Assembly: GCA_964247055.1 (NCBI GenBank)
Contig: OZ176051.1
Span: forward strand, 5,146,001 to 5,210,000
Source: Paragordius varius
Taxonomy: Eukaryota; Nematomorpha
Length of the DNA: 64,000 bases
Direction of reading: 5' to 3'
The notes under the pieces were generated by a model. It ran no database searches and was not told where the DNA came from. It saw only the letters and a program-made list of their open reading frames with translations. Positions within the stretch are counted from its first letter, which is position 1. The number at the start of each line of letters is the position of its first letter. The position numbers and the translations under genes were made by a program. Shown in pieces: positions 11,968-26,900 of this stretch.

Positions 11968-14900
11968 TTAATTTTTCGCTATTTTTGGTCGCAGGGCGGC
12001 AACCGTAATAATCGGTGTTAAAGTTCGATTTTTTTCAGTTTCGTTAATTGAATTGTTGTTTTGTGGGGATGATACGTTTTTATCCATGGAGTTGTCTTGA
12101 TGTCTAAAAAAATAGTATAATTGAATAAATCATAAAAGAAAGTAAATATTAAAGTTAGTAAAAAAAGGCATATACCATATTTAAAAATGACAACCATATT
12201 TTTTAACGTTGATTTTTCTCTACGTAAACTACATAATCACATTTTATTAGATAAAATGTATGTGTTACGCCTAAAACGATATCAGGGTTAAAAAAGTATG
12301 ATTGTTTTTGAATAATATTAGCTTTTATATTACTTCGTTTTTGTGAATAATTTTAATTTTTACTGTGTTTAAAAGGTTTCATAAATCAATATAGACCGAT
12401 TTTGAATAAAACATTATTTTAAATAACTAAATAAATCAGAAAGCAGAGTAAGGAGTTAAAAATGTAGCAGTTTTGAATCATATTTATATCAGTATAATGT
12501 TTTTCTAAAAAGTTAATGATGGATTTTTATTATTCCGATTTCTAAAAAATTATTTCTCGTAATTTTATCATGGAAAATATAAAACTAAAAAATAGATCTT
12601 AATGATCCAATTAATATTATCAAAATATCAAAATCAAACCTTTCTGATAAATTTATTGACCCTGCAAGACATTTGACGCTAGCTTCTTCCATTTCCCTAA
12701 AGTTAACATAGAGTATAAATTATAAAATCAATACAGTTATCTATATTACACATATTACAGTATGCATTTTAATGGTTGCTCATTTAGAAACAATATTATT
12801 ATAAAATTATATATATATATAATATAACAGTAGAAGTTCTTAAATTTACATATATTTAAAAAACTAAGTATCTTAATTTTAAAATATATATATTTAGGCG
12901 CAAAAACAAAAAAAAGAAGGAAAAAAAACTAGTTTAGATGGTTAAAAAAGTATATCATTTTTATAATTTAGCGTATACGCAACTACAACCTATTATAAGC
13001 AATTGAACCGGCCATAGCTTTTGTACTCCCAGTTCCATCATCCGTTATAGCGGTTTGGAATGAGGAACCATGTCCCCCACTCTTAAAACTAAATTTATCA
13101 TCTTCGGTGGCTAAGCGAAAAGGGGGAGATTCATTTCTTTCACCGATATTATCATTATTATTATTATTGTTGTTAATGTTTGGATGTAATAAAGAATTAT
13201 TACAGTTTATTTTAATGGCATTTAATGAGTCCTGCTCAGTATCAGTTTTTGGAAATAAATGGTCATCAACACTAAACATTAATACATTTGGTAAAAAGTA
13301 GTTTTTAAAAAATTTTATATACACATACTTATATGTTAAAACTGTGCCATAAAAGTTTATAAATATCATAAATATATATCAAAACTTATTCATACATTTC
13401 ATATAACACACATAATTTATTTTAAAACGTAGTTGCCAAATCGTTCGTTTTAATCAAGAAAAAAAATGTAAAACGGTAAGTAAAAATAAATGTGCATATT
13501 AATTACCCTATTTGTCCAAATTTATTAAAAGAGTCTATAATGCAATGACCATTAATGTTTATTTGACTACCAGCGTCATTAATTATATGATTTATTCCAC
13601 TATTATTATTATTGTGTAAATTTAATTGGTTATCATATGTGGTAATATGAGAGATTCTGTCGTCACAAGATAAATTATTAAAATCAAGATTTGATTTAAC
13701 AGCTGTTGTTTTCAATATATTTTGCTTGTCCAAACATGTGTAATGAGATGTGATTGATGGATTATTATTGAGATTTAAACTGTTTAAATAAAATTTTATC
13801 AAATTTTCGTAAACCAGTAAAAAAACTGACCGCTTATGAATTCAGTTACAATAACCACAATATAATCTCTTAACTACACCAAACAAAAAAGTACCGCTTA
13901 ACTTAGTTTTAACAGTTTCGACAATTTTTAATAAAAATCATTATAACCCTTAATAAATAGCATGAAAACAGTAATATAATGAAATCGAATAGAAATCTAT
14001 GGCAAAAGGATAATAATATATAATAACACTAGACAACAAATTTTAACTTTTTTTAACTGCCATTCGTGTAAATTTAAAATTTATTTCATTAAAGTACATA
14101 ATTAGTATATCTGAAAAGAAAATTAATCTAGCATGAAAGAATTTTTTTATATTAGAGTTTATCGATAATTTTTGGCCCCAATTTAACATTAAACTTGAAA
14201 TTTCGAAAATTAAAAGTTTTAGATATGAAGCCATGTATTTTATATCATTCGAAAGAGCGCAAAAAACTGCATCTTTTAAATGGTAGTAAGTCATTTAAAT
14301 CAATCGGATGTAAAAGTTATTTGGATTTAAATGGTCAAAATTTTCAATCCTTAAATAAGTCAAGAATTTTCACAGACTAACTAATTTGAAATTCATATAA
14401 ATTATTTTAATATAATTATTAGGGTTAGTATTTAATTTAAAATAAATGTTAGAAAAAGCTTTTGGTTTGCCTTTTTAATAAAAACATAAATATTTTACCT
14501 AGTGGATACTAAAATGCATAGTTATAACTGTAAATTTATTACATAATGGCTATAAAAGATCAAAAATACCTTAAACTTTGTTTTGATCTTTAAAATTTCG
14601 AAATTATCAGCCTCGTAAAGAAAATAAATTAATATTGATGAGACGGTAATTTTAAAAAAACAAAAAATGTAAAAATGGCTGTTTTGAGTGACATAAAAGC
14701 AATAAAAAATGTTTTAATCAAAAAAAATTTCTTGTGTTATCTTTTTTGGACATTCATCACCATCTAGACAAAGTTTGAGCTATTTTCATCCATTAGTTTT
14801 AAAAATATATTAATTAAAAAAAATGCTCTCGCTTCGCGCGTTTGTCGCTCTCTGTGTCCAATATTAACTGTCGATGTAATACATATTAGTATGTATTTTA

Positions 14901-17900
14901 TAGAGTTTTTATTACTCTTTCGAATCATACATTACAAATGGGCATTACTTGTATATTTTCAAAGAAAAACATTTTTTAGTAAAATTTTGATAAAGAGGGC
15001 GCATAATCAAAAAAATCAAATTATACAAAATTCTTCCATCGGGTTAAAATTTTTATTTCAGATTTACTGTTAGAATGATACCAAATATCGGAAAATGCAA
15101 AAAACTCGAGTGGCAGAAAAATTTGTTGTCCAGTGTAATAGGCTCAATTTTTTAAATGATATAAAAAACTTCTTGTTACACGGGTCCATACAAATTTTTT
15201 AAAAGATTAAAATTAATACAGAATAATGGTATAGCATTTATAACCGTATTTCAAACAACATATTCCAAAAAAGAAAATTTTAAATACGATTATAACAATA
15301 GGTAAATCAATACAAATAAATAATTTATATTATATCATGACAAACAAAATATACTTATTAGCATCAAGCGAATGGAAAGAAAATCTATCACTAAGAGTTT
15401 GAGAAGAAACGTTTAAACGTGAATTGATAGGCGTTTCGCCATGATGGTTTATAATCTAAATAAGAAAATTAGTAAACAGTATATAATTTAATAGTTTAAA
15501 TCCTAAACTAAAACATTAAAAAATAAAAATTAACAAACATACATCACAGAAAAGGATTTGATCAAATTTCAAAGATTGTTCATTTTCTTGTTCCGCCAGT
15601 GGAGCTGAGTGTGGAATGTGCAAATGAGATTGTTGTTTTAAGCCATGATCTGTATCTATGCCATTTGCAATATGGGCTGTTTTTGTTACAAAATATGTTT
15701 AAATACTAATCATGGCACTATCTAAAAAACATTTTTTCCCCTTAAAAAGGCATTTAATTAGTTAACGCCTAAAACTAATTATCTCAACCATAAATTTTTC
15801 AGATTATATATAGGTCAATTAATTTTATATTAAAAATTGAAATCTTATAAAAATATCTGAAAATGTACAGCATGAGCTTATTAGTTTATATAAGTAAGCC
15901 ACATTAAGGGTATTCTTTAGGGATGTGAGTACGAGAACGATAGAGACATTTATGGAAATTTATTCTCAAAACCTGTAAAAAAATTTATTATTTAAAATAT
16001 TTTATGTAAATTATCTTACCACCATAACTATCACGGACCAAATCACAATTATTTGGTAAAGGAGAAGGAGTTATCGATTTCAGTATAACTTTCAAATCTT
16101 TTTGAAAATCTGGCTCATTATGACCATTATCATTGAGCGTAGGATATAAAAAGCTATTTGTTTGTAGGGATGATTGTTGATGTTTAACATCACCACTATT
16201 AGAATCAAGGGAAGAATTATTGTTGTTAAGAAAACTCAGGCCTGATGAATGATTATCACAGAAATAGCGAGTTTTCGTGGCCGCAATAAAGTTTTGTTGA
16301 TGTTGGTGAGAATGATTGAGTAACATGTTATCATCTGAATAACATGTTCCTATACTTACAATACTCGGTTCTTTACAACTTGCACAGGTAATGTTTATGG
16401 GTTTTGTCGTCGCCGGGAACAAGCTATTATCACCTTGCATGGTTTTCAGGTTATTATTGTTACTGTAAATATCCGATTCATTTGTATCATTGAGTGTCTG
16501 TTTATGTGCTTTTTTCTTATAATGTTCACTGTATGGTACACTATATTAAAATTGTTTATCATTAGTGTGTGATTATAAAAACAAATTTTTGTATGGTAGT
16601 ATAGGGTAACTTAGTATCATATTTTGAAATTTTTTTAAATAAAACAAAGGGAAAAAATCAAATTAAATATCACAAATAAAATTAACATATTGTTTACGCT
16701 AAAGTGTTATTGTATTACTATTGCTATTATAATTCAGCTAAAATTAAATGAATTTATTGAGGGAATTATAATTTCAAGAATAAAAAATTAACATATTAGA
16801 AAATTATTACATATTTATTATTATATGGTTTTTATTAATTTTATGGGTAGTTTTGCAATATGCCCATAAATGGGATGCTTTTGAAAATGAATTTAGAGTA
16901 GCTAGGAATTATTATTTTTTAGCTTTGTAATTTATATTCAAAATAATTCACAATAAACAACGTTAAATATATAATCACATAATAACAAAATCGTCTGTTT
17001 TAAAAGATGTTTGTTTATACATGAAATAAATTAAAAATATATTTACATTTATATAGTTATCCTACATTTTGATTAATTATGAAATCGTCAGCTTTAATCT
17101 TTTTTTAAATCGATTAAATATGATGATCAAAACAACTTGTTTTTTGGTCATTTAATTTCGGCTTTCTCAAAAAAAAATTCAATATTTATCCAATCCAGAA
17201 ATATTGCAGCACAGATGATAATAGCTCAAAAACGGAATATTTTATTTACTCATTAATCATAAGTATCTTTTTTTAATCATACAAAAAACGAACGTTTGTG
17301 AAAAAAATTAATAATATTATAAATTATTGTGGCAGGGTATGACAATTTTTGTGCACGGTGTTATATTAATGAATAGAACACATACTTTTTAACAAGTGGT
17401 TTACAACAAATATATGTAATAATTCAATTTAAGAGGCTACTCATGATATATATATATATATATATATTCAAATTCTATAAAATATTTTTTATGACATTAT
17501 TACAAGTTTTGCCAAAAACCTTATTAAAATCTGACTAACGATTGGGTATATCCGTTATCGGGATCGCAATTATATTAAAAAAAGTCGAAATATTTAGCTG
17601 CGAAAGATTATTAGCTGATAGAGCTAAATGGAAAAATTGAGTGGACAAGCTATGATTTTATTATATCGATAAATGGTTTAATATACTTGGATAAATGATT
17701 TGCTTTATTGCCAATATTTTGAGCTTGAAGTTGATCTTTAAATGCATTTATGGTATCCCCTTTAAAAAATAAAAAATATAAAGTGAATATCATGAAAAAA
17801 CAATATTGAGAGACAAGTTAAGTGAATAAAAAATCATACCGCTCTGTGTTCTTTCGTTATTAGGCAAAGGATGTGAAGGATGTTTTAGGAGCCTAAATTA

Positions 17901-20900
17901 TAGATTACGAGAACCATTTATAAAATACACTAGCTTTTACTATATAATTATTATTATGATTTAAAAAAAATAAAAATATTATATACATACTTTCGTTGTG
18001 AGGATGATACATTTCCATTTCTTGACCTACTTGTGGCAAGCAGAGATCTTAAGTTAGAACCAACATTTGGAATATTTAGCAACCTATCAAGGGAAATGGG
18101 TTTTTTTGCACTTTGAGTAGAAAATTTCTCATTCTTTTCAGAGCGTATCAGTAATGTATTATTGGCAGCCAATGGAGGAGTTTTATTGCAAGCAACAGAT
18201 TTATAATTTTTCCCAGCCTCATGTTTGTGAGGAGGCACATCATTCAAATAATGTCCTCCAGTTAATGTTGTGTAATGTGAATTTATAATACGATTACACC
18301 ATGCATTAAATCGATCGTTCCACGGCACGGCTTGTATGGGTCGAGTAGATACTTTACGGCGATATGTTAGATTTATTTTTTTCTCTGGTTTAATTTTTAA
18401 TGATGTATCAAACGTATCTATTGTTGATGTTTGGTTTATGGCAGTAAATGGAATACATTCTTTACTAAGAGTTTTTGTAGTACATCTCCCATATGGGTTG
18501 GGATCAATGATGGGATCATCAGTCTCATCATTACTAGTACTACTTGGAGATACACTGTGGTTTCGCTGTTGAATATTCTTATTATTTTGATAAGGATGAA
18601 TGTTTTCATGAGTCATTAAATAAGACGTTCCAGGTTTATCTACTTGTGGTAGTTCAATTTCGATTCCGTCATTCTCATCATCCGTTTGTTCAATGAATGA
18701 TTTATTGAGGATATTATCATCGATTGAAATTTCTTCTTCTGAAGCTAAAGTGCTCTCTGATATTTTACCATTTTTTTCAAGCTTCTTTGTTGGACATTGA
18801 TGATCGAAATTGTTTGGTTTTTTAATGTGCATTACTTTGTGAGAAACTAAACACACGGATGTGGTAGGTACATTAATGGCAGTTTTATCAGTGGTGGTGT
18901 TGTTACTGGTTATTTCATTAGCTGATTTTTGAAAAATTGTAATGACTTTGTTCGTTTTAACAATACTTTTAGATTTGCCTTGAGCCATTAAGGTGGATTT
19001 TATGGCTTTAAGGTCCTTTTTTGACGTACCTCTCATAATAATAACCGTTGGACTAAATATCATAAGTATAAGCATTTAGATAAAAAATGTATTAATTTTA
19101 TAACACTCAAAATTAAAATATGGCAAATATTTTCTTCTATAGACATAAAGGGTCATAGAAAAACTTTAGTTTGAAATATATCCAAAATAAAATAAAAAAT
19201 GTATTACCCCTCTAAAAATGATTGTTCAATAAGGAGAGATTGATTTTTCTTATGTTTTCTACGCTGTTGTATCAGGGCTTCTCTATTTAGCTTTGCGGAT
19301 ACACAATCACTTTGATGATATATAATTATTTTTCCCGTCGAAGATTTTTTATTCACAGTTTTGGGAATAATTTCTGAGCTATTTCTTTCTTTTGAGGGGA
19401 TATTGTCGTCAGTTTTTGCATGTATATCCTTATTTGAATTATTGCTATGGTTACTAGTATTTTCATAAAGGATAAAACATTTCTTACTGTTGTTGCCACC
19501 ATTATTGGTAAAATTATTAATTCGAACAATTTTAGATTTATTTGATATAGCTTTTTGACTATTATTGTCCGAAGGTGATAACTTTTGTTCAATCTTAATT
19601 TTATGTGTGGCATTTTTGTTTTCATCATCAATTTCTTCTAAAGAATCTTTCTTAGAATTAACGGAAAATTTCCACCAATTACTCATTAATAATTTGTTTT
19701 TAAATGAGTTTTTTGTACTATCATTGTCTTTAGTTTTTGATTCCAAAATTGAATGAGTAAATGATGTTTCACCGGTAGCTAATGTATATAGACATCAAAT
19801 TAAAAAAAACTGAACATTTCATTATTACATTAAACAAAATTAACATTTGTTAAAAATGGAGTAAGTAATATGAAATCAAAAACTAAACTAACTAAACTAT
19901 TAATAAACTATTTTTAAGGCATCCAACCAAAAAGTTTCAATAAACGAATTCAAACTTAATAATACACATATTTTTAATTGTCAAATTTTATACCAAAATA
20001 AACAGAAAATTAACTAAATATGAATTGTCATAAGAGCGGGTAAAATTTAACCAAATACCTAATCGTGTGTATTTCTTAGTAGCACAATCAGTAGCATAAA
20101 ATTTAACGGTATTTCCGCGACAGGAAACAAAGGGTGTAGGCGGTCTAACAAGCTCTTCACATTTTTCTGATTCCTCTCTGTCCGACCTTAAAATTATTCC
20201 AAAAAAATAAATTGATTAAAATTAATTTAATGGTGGTATTGTCTGATGATTAATTTAGGATAAATTTTCCTACAATATTTTATAAATTACGTCAATATAG
20301 AGTCAAACAAAATTTAATAATCTTTCAATTATTATATACAGTAAATTGTGGTTAAAAAATAGTTTTTTTCATATATGGCATAAATAAAAATTATGTTTTA
20401 AAATCTATAAATTTGATTTGAAAAATTTGAAGAAAAAACAAAACAAATTATATTTTCTTACATTTATATATCCTTTATTTTCACTATACGTCGTGCTATT
20501 CAAATATTACGTTTTCAAACAATAATTTACTAGTTTTATCTAACTATTAAACACATACACACACCTACCCCTCAAGATTCATTGGATTTCTGTTTGTTGA
20601 ATAATGAAGTAAGCTAAAAGTTGATTTTGTTGTGCCTGCTTTTCTCCTATCTTTCTTTTTTCTGATAGGTAATATGGTTGTTGAATTCATCTGATGATGA
20701 TTATTTCGGCTTAGCGTTGTGACACTTTGAGTATTACTGCTGTTATTGTTAACTAAGATGTTATTTGCGTTTGTCCCATTATTGCTACTATTCCCACACA
20801 AACCATTGCGACAAAGGGAGAAGGGAACCACACCATAAACGTAAGCAAGTAAAATTGGTACACCAATACCTATTAACAAACATAATATATTTTTTTGCAT

Positions 20901-23900
20901 TGAATAAATAATTCGTATATAATTAATTAAACAACATATTTCAATCTACCCTTGAACAATTCAAATTCACCCTCTAACAATTCAGATTCATCCTCGGACA
21001 ATTCGAATTCACCCTTAAACAATTCAAATTCTCCCTTGAGCAATTCAAATTCCCCCTCGAACAATTTAAACCGAAAAATAATTTAGGTTTCGAACTCATC
21101 ATATGTAATAAACCTTTATGGCATAATTTATTAGTTTTTCAGTATTATATTAATTTTAAACAATATTTCATTTTTTAAAAATATAAAAAAATAAATATAG
21201 GTAATTTTAAATGTTAAAAACACATAATTTATTTTAAGGGTGAATTTGAACTGTTAATGTTATATGTAGTAAGATTTCTTCCCATCCCGGATAATGTCCC
21301 TGATTGCAAAAACAATCCATAGCTCATTATCCATATTTATGATTCTTTTAAAACAAATTAATTTAGAAAATGTTTCTTTTCGATTAATATATAAATTATA
21401 AATATTCTTCTAAATTATATTTGACGATATATAAAAAATGATCAAATTTCGAGTTTTTTTTAAACTGATATAATAGCCCGAAAATGCCGGAAAACTAGAT
21501 ATTTTGAGTGAGGGTGCACGTTAACAATTATTGGGACTTTTTAAAAATTAAAAAAGTAATGTTGAATAGAATGAGTTAATTAGTTTAATTAAGATGTTTA
21601 AAAAAAGATAATTAAAAAAGGGAAGTATTGATTGTCTACTCCAAAGCTATGGTATTCGGGTTTATAATTATTTAAATTGTATAAAATAGTAGTTAAAAAT
21701 AACTTAAGACAACTTAAGAGTAATAAACATCTAAGCTTTTTGTATTTCCATAAATTTTACTTTTTAAACAAAAAAAAAGTTATATTTGACAATACTAAAG
21801 AATGATATAAAAATAATGACAAAGTAGATATTTCTATAACTTACTGACTGTTAGACAAGCAATGATTGGAGCAAGGATAACAGACGTCAATACACCAATG
21901 AATATGAGGGAATTACGATTTATTGTGCGAATTTTTTTGTATTTAGTAAATATCTAAGGTAAAAAAATAAATTATTCTAGAATATTATATAAATTTACGT
22001 TTGTCAACCCTTACTGAAACATATTTGAATTTGGATGCATAAATAGTAATGATATGTCAAAATGGGTTGTTCATAATTAAAAACGCATATCTAATTTAAA
22101 ATATGGGCGAAATTTGTTAATTAAAACCATTTTTTTCCCTTTCTTACCATATCACTTCTGTAAATATAATAAAAAAACAGTTCAAATTCACCCTTGAACA
22201 ATTCAAATTAACCTTCGAACAATTCAAATTCACCCTTGAACAATTCAAATTTGAAATGTTTGAGGGTGAATATGAATTGTTCAAGGGTAAATTTGAATTG
22301 TTAAGGGTAAATTTGAATTGTTAAGGGTAAATTTAAATTGTTTAAGGGTGAATTTGAACTGTAAATGGCATATAATAAAAAAAATTATTTGTCTTAGGCC
22401 TAAAAAAACAGTTTTACCTTACGTCCTACAAAAACCGGAACACCTATGATAATGGCAGGGATAGCAATACTAGCTATGAGAGCAATACCCATTGGAGCCC
22501 CGACTAGAGTTCCAAGTTGCCAAAGAATTTTTTTCTTTCGACTCCATGGTTTTTTGCCCCAAAACGTACATCCTGAAGGACTAAAACATGTAAATTTAAA
22601 TTTTTAATTTTTTTCAAATTAATAAAGGAGATCATTCAAATGGGGAATAATTATGTTTTTTAATAATAAATTTTAATTCTTTATATACGAACGAGCTATT
22701 ACAATTAGGGTTGTGCATTTGACTGCTTTTTCAAAAAAGTCGGTCAGACCCGGTCAGACCATGGTCATGACCACGGTCATGATCACTTTACCTAAGTAAA
22801 TACCATGCCATATTGGATTGTAAAAATAATGTTCGAACGACACTTGTCTTTCACTAATAATGTCATGGTTTTTCTTAAAAGTTTATATTATACATTTTTA
22901 TATTTCAATATTTTCAAACAAATTTAATCAAGAATTTTGTTTTTAAAATGCCACATCTAAATCTTCAAATTTATAGCTTTTAATACTTTATATTTAAAAT
23001 AAAATTTTACCTAGTTTGTTTTATACTTTTCATCATTGAAATATTCAATTATAAAATGTTTTTACATTTTATTGGTTCATATATATAGAATAATAACATA
23101 TTTGCAAAATGCCTGATGTTTTAAAATAACTGGATATGCTAATTGCTAAAATTATAAGGATGCATGTTTGACAATTTTATATTGTTAAATAGCATATTAA
23201 AATATTTTTATATTTTTTAAAAAGTATATTAAAAAGCAATAAAATCTTACTATTCTCTTCCAAAAAAAATTACCTGAAATTTTTAAAAAAACAGCTTTTT
23301 TTTAAAAATGACCATGGTCAAAAAATAAATAGTCATGACTTGGTCAGCAAAACCCTAATTACAATACAAATATTATATTCGGTTATAGTTAAATTATACG
23401 ACAAAAAGATAAATTGCGCCAAAAAGTACAGACTAAAGAACTCATATATGTATAGGCACGAAAGGATGTATATTTGTTATTATATATTTTTCAACTGATA
23501 ATACATGACAATAATTTCACTTTTATCCAAAGTATATACTTTTTCGGTTAATTTGAGTCTAGTTAAAAAATCATTATGTTTCCTCAAATTTTACCTTTAA
23601 ATATAATAAAGATGTTAATATACTAAAATCAAGGCTTTAAATATGGTTTGCTTAAAAAATCATCAATTCAATATATTCAATTTTTACTGTACTTTTTTAG
23701 ATAAAATGGTTAACTCCTTTCTCAAATTTTACCTGAGATAATGGAGATCCGATATTTCTTTCATACAAAGCCAACAAAACTCAGAACCACAAACTGAGCA
23801 AGTCATATGATTACAGGAACCATCATCCATTTTCATAATGTAGGCTTGGCATCTTGGGCACATTTTTATGTTGGAATCGGAAGTGCCTTATATAGTAAAA

Positions 23901-26900
23901 AATACTATAAATTAAATTTCTTCTAAAACATAATATTATTTAAGATTTCTTAAATTATTGAATAATTAAAAGAATGTCCAAAAATTAAGTATATCGAAAT
24001 AATGTGTATTAAAAACTTAAGATACCATAGTAAAATAATGCACTTAAAATCTAAATGATCCTATATTCAAATGGTAAATAACACATTTTCAATAATTACA
24101 ATTATTAAATAAAATTTAATGATAAAACTTGCGGGAAAAATTAATTAAAAATGCTAATGTTTAAAAAAATATTAAACTCATATTCATAGTCACATTCTAT
24201 AGTGCTTATAATGTCATTTAAATCTACATAAAGCCAAAAATATTTTTTGTAACTTAATAAAGCAAACAAACATGCACGTTTATATTTGCGCAGAAAGTTA
24301 TTACTGTCTTTTTTATTTTCCAAGGACTTAAACAATTGCGACACCATATCATGTGAAGGCTAAAAATAATTGCTTGCTTACTTACTTAACTTAATTTTTT
24401 GCAATTAAATTTATACAATGTTGCAAATATGTCACAATTTTGCTAATTATACAACGGTAGATTTAAGCATAATTTAGCAGAGTATAAAACGCGACCAACA
24501 AAAAAGTATTACAGTAAAAACATGTTATATTAGACCTTTAGTGGTTATTACTATACAAAAAATCACCATAATTTAATTCAATTTAAATCAACCGATAATG
24601 TTTGAATAAATACGGGTTATATTAAAACTTAGTAAACAATCCCAAAGAGATATTTTACGGGTTTATAGAAAAAAAATTCAAAAAAACCTGAGCCCATAAA
24701 ATCAGTTAATCCACCGTTAAGCATAAACGATTGATTTTGCGTCAGTGGTGTCGTAATAGATGATTTTGCCAATGGGACCATGTTAAAGATACTATTGACA
24801 GGAAAATTGCTATTTTTCGTAGCAAAAGTTGCGGGAGCATTTTTCCCAATAAAATTGGTATTGGAATTGGTAGAGATAATATTGGGATTGGCATTATTAT
24901 TGGTGCTGCTGTTATTGTTATTGTCATTAAAATTATTATACAAGTTTGATGGGTTATTAAACATTGAACTGGGATTATTTAACGTACCAGAAACCAAATT
25001 GGTCAAATACGTGTGATAAGATGTAGGACTCATAATAAAATCTGACGCTGTTTTCCCATTGAAAATGCGTGTAAAATTAATGTTTGCTCCTCCGCCATTA
25101 TTAGATCCATTCAAACCGTTATTCTTTTTGTCACTTTTGTGATTGCTATTATTGCTATGGTAAGTAAAAGTTTGAGATGTGGATGCCATATCAGACGATG
25201 GCTGTATAATTGAAGAAGTGGAAAAATTTGCAGGAAAAAACCAATCAAAACCACCAAAGGAAGTGGTACTACATGCATCATTGTTACTACATTGTTGCAA
25301 TTGTTGAAATCTAATAATGGGAAAATATTTATTTTCAATCAATTTTTTACGATAGTTATAAATTAAGCAATTCTAGAGTGAAATGATAAAAAAAAACATA
25401 ATAAAATGTGACTTTAACACAGTTTAATTTATAATCAATTGGTAGTATCATGGAAACTAATTGCCAAAATTATAAAATGATTCGTAAAATCAATTAAACT
25501 CGTCTAATAAAAAACATAATAAATGTGGCTTTAAAGCGGTTAAATTTATAATAAATTGTTAGTATCATGGGTAATAATTGCCAAAAATATAAAATCATTC
25601 GCAAATTATAAAATTATACCGAACATTCTTATTCCACAAAAGTTTATTCATAAAATTACTCTCAATGAGAAATACCGCTGCTTAAGTAAAATTATACCAT
25701 TTCCATAAAAACTCATAAATTAATTAATATTTTTCGCACTTTTATTGCTATTAAAAAAATCTTTAATAAATAAAAAACCTTAAAAATTAAATTTTTCAAA
25801 AAAGCATGAAGAAATGTTTTCCAAAAAAGATTTTTGAAAACTTACCTTAGTTGCTTTGCTGCATCGCAGGTTAGATTGGGATGCCAAACATTTTTACAAT
25901 GATAACAAAAGTAGGTATTACATCCTGGCCTTTCACACCTAATCATAGGACAACTGGCACATCCATGAGCAATTAGTGCAAATCTTTTCGTATAATTTTT
26001 TGTTGAATATAAATAATACGACAAAAAAATAGCTTTATTAAGTCGTATTAAAAGAACTTTTTATTTTATTATAAATTTTTTAAATCGATTATCAAGGTAA
26101 GAGAGAATATTAAATGAGAATTATGCACACTTTATTGTAAAACCCTAAATTCAACATAAAATATGGTTGATGGATCGAAAAATTGAATGTGCTACCTTTT
26201 AATAACATCAAATTATGATAAAAACTAAGAAATATATACGTTATAAATTAGAATTAAACAACAAGATATTACAGTAATAACAAATTTTTATAAAAATAAT
26301 GTAAAAATATAGCACCTTTAATTCATGTATAATAATAAATATAAATACCATAATAAAAAGCGTAGGCGTAATGTAAAAATAAAAATAAATTACTAAATAA
26401 TAATGTTTAAAATAAAATTAATATTATCATTATATAGATACCCGCAATCCGGAGCAGGACACCATCTTGCATCTGGCTCTGAAACCAAATAACGACGCAA
26501 AGAAAAAAGTTCAAACTTTGATAAAAGATTTCTACCGGAACTAAAATATATTTTTATAAAAATTTTACTCTAATTTTTCTTTTGAATCACTATTTTCTTT
26601 TGCCCCATTAAGGCAAATGTCAGAAATGTCAAACGGATCAATTTTGTGCGTACATTTGGGACAAGATAATATTATGCGACCCTCAGTGATTTCAATTTCA
26701 AAATACTGAAAAAGACAGGATCTACAAAATATATGATCGCAGTTTAGCAATGTTTTTAGGTAAGCAGAATTAGATTCAAATTTATTATAACAGAGCGGGC
26801 ATTCAGTTTGTATGAGAGGTTGGGCCAAATCTATATCACCAGACACCGTTTCCAACTAAATTTAAATATTATTGTACTTGTATTGTTTTAATATCTTTTG

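Noticed and set aside
18336-18619. Two overlapping plus-strand open frames opposite the RNF19-like exon 12
   Set aside because: They are antisense to a long exon with consistent phase and conserved flanks; composition explains them.
22170-22374. CRISPR-like or direct-repeat array
   Set aside because: The ~20-bp repeats have no unique spacers and invert at the centre; they are MITE arms in eukaryotic DNA.
24780-25016. Plus-strand frame rich in Leu and Val opposite RNF19-like exon 5
   Set aside because: It is the mirror of Asn/Ser-rich coding DNA (AAT read as ATT), not a gene.
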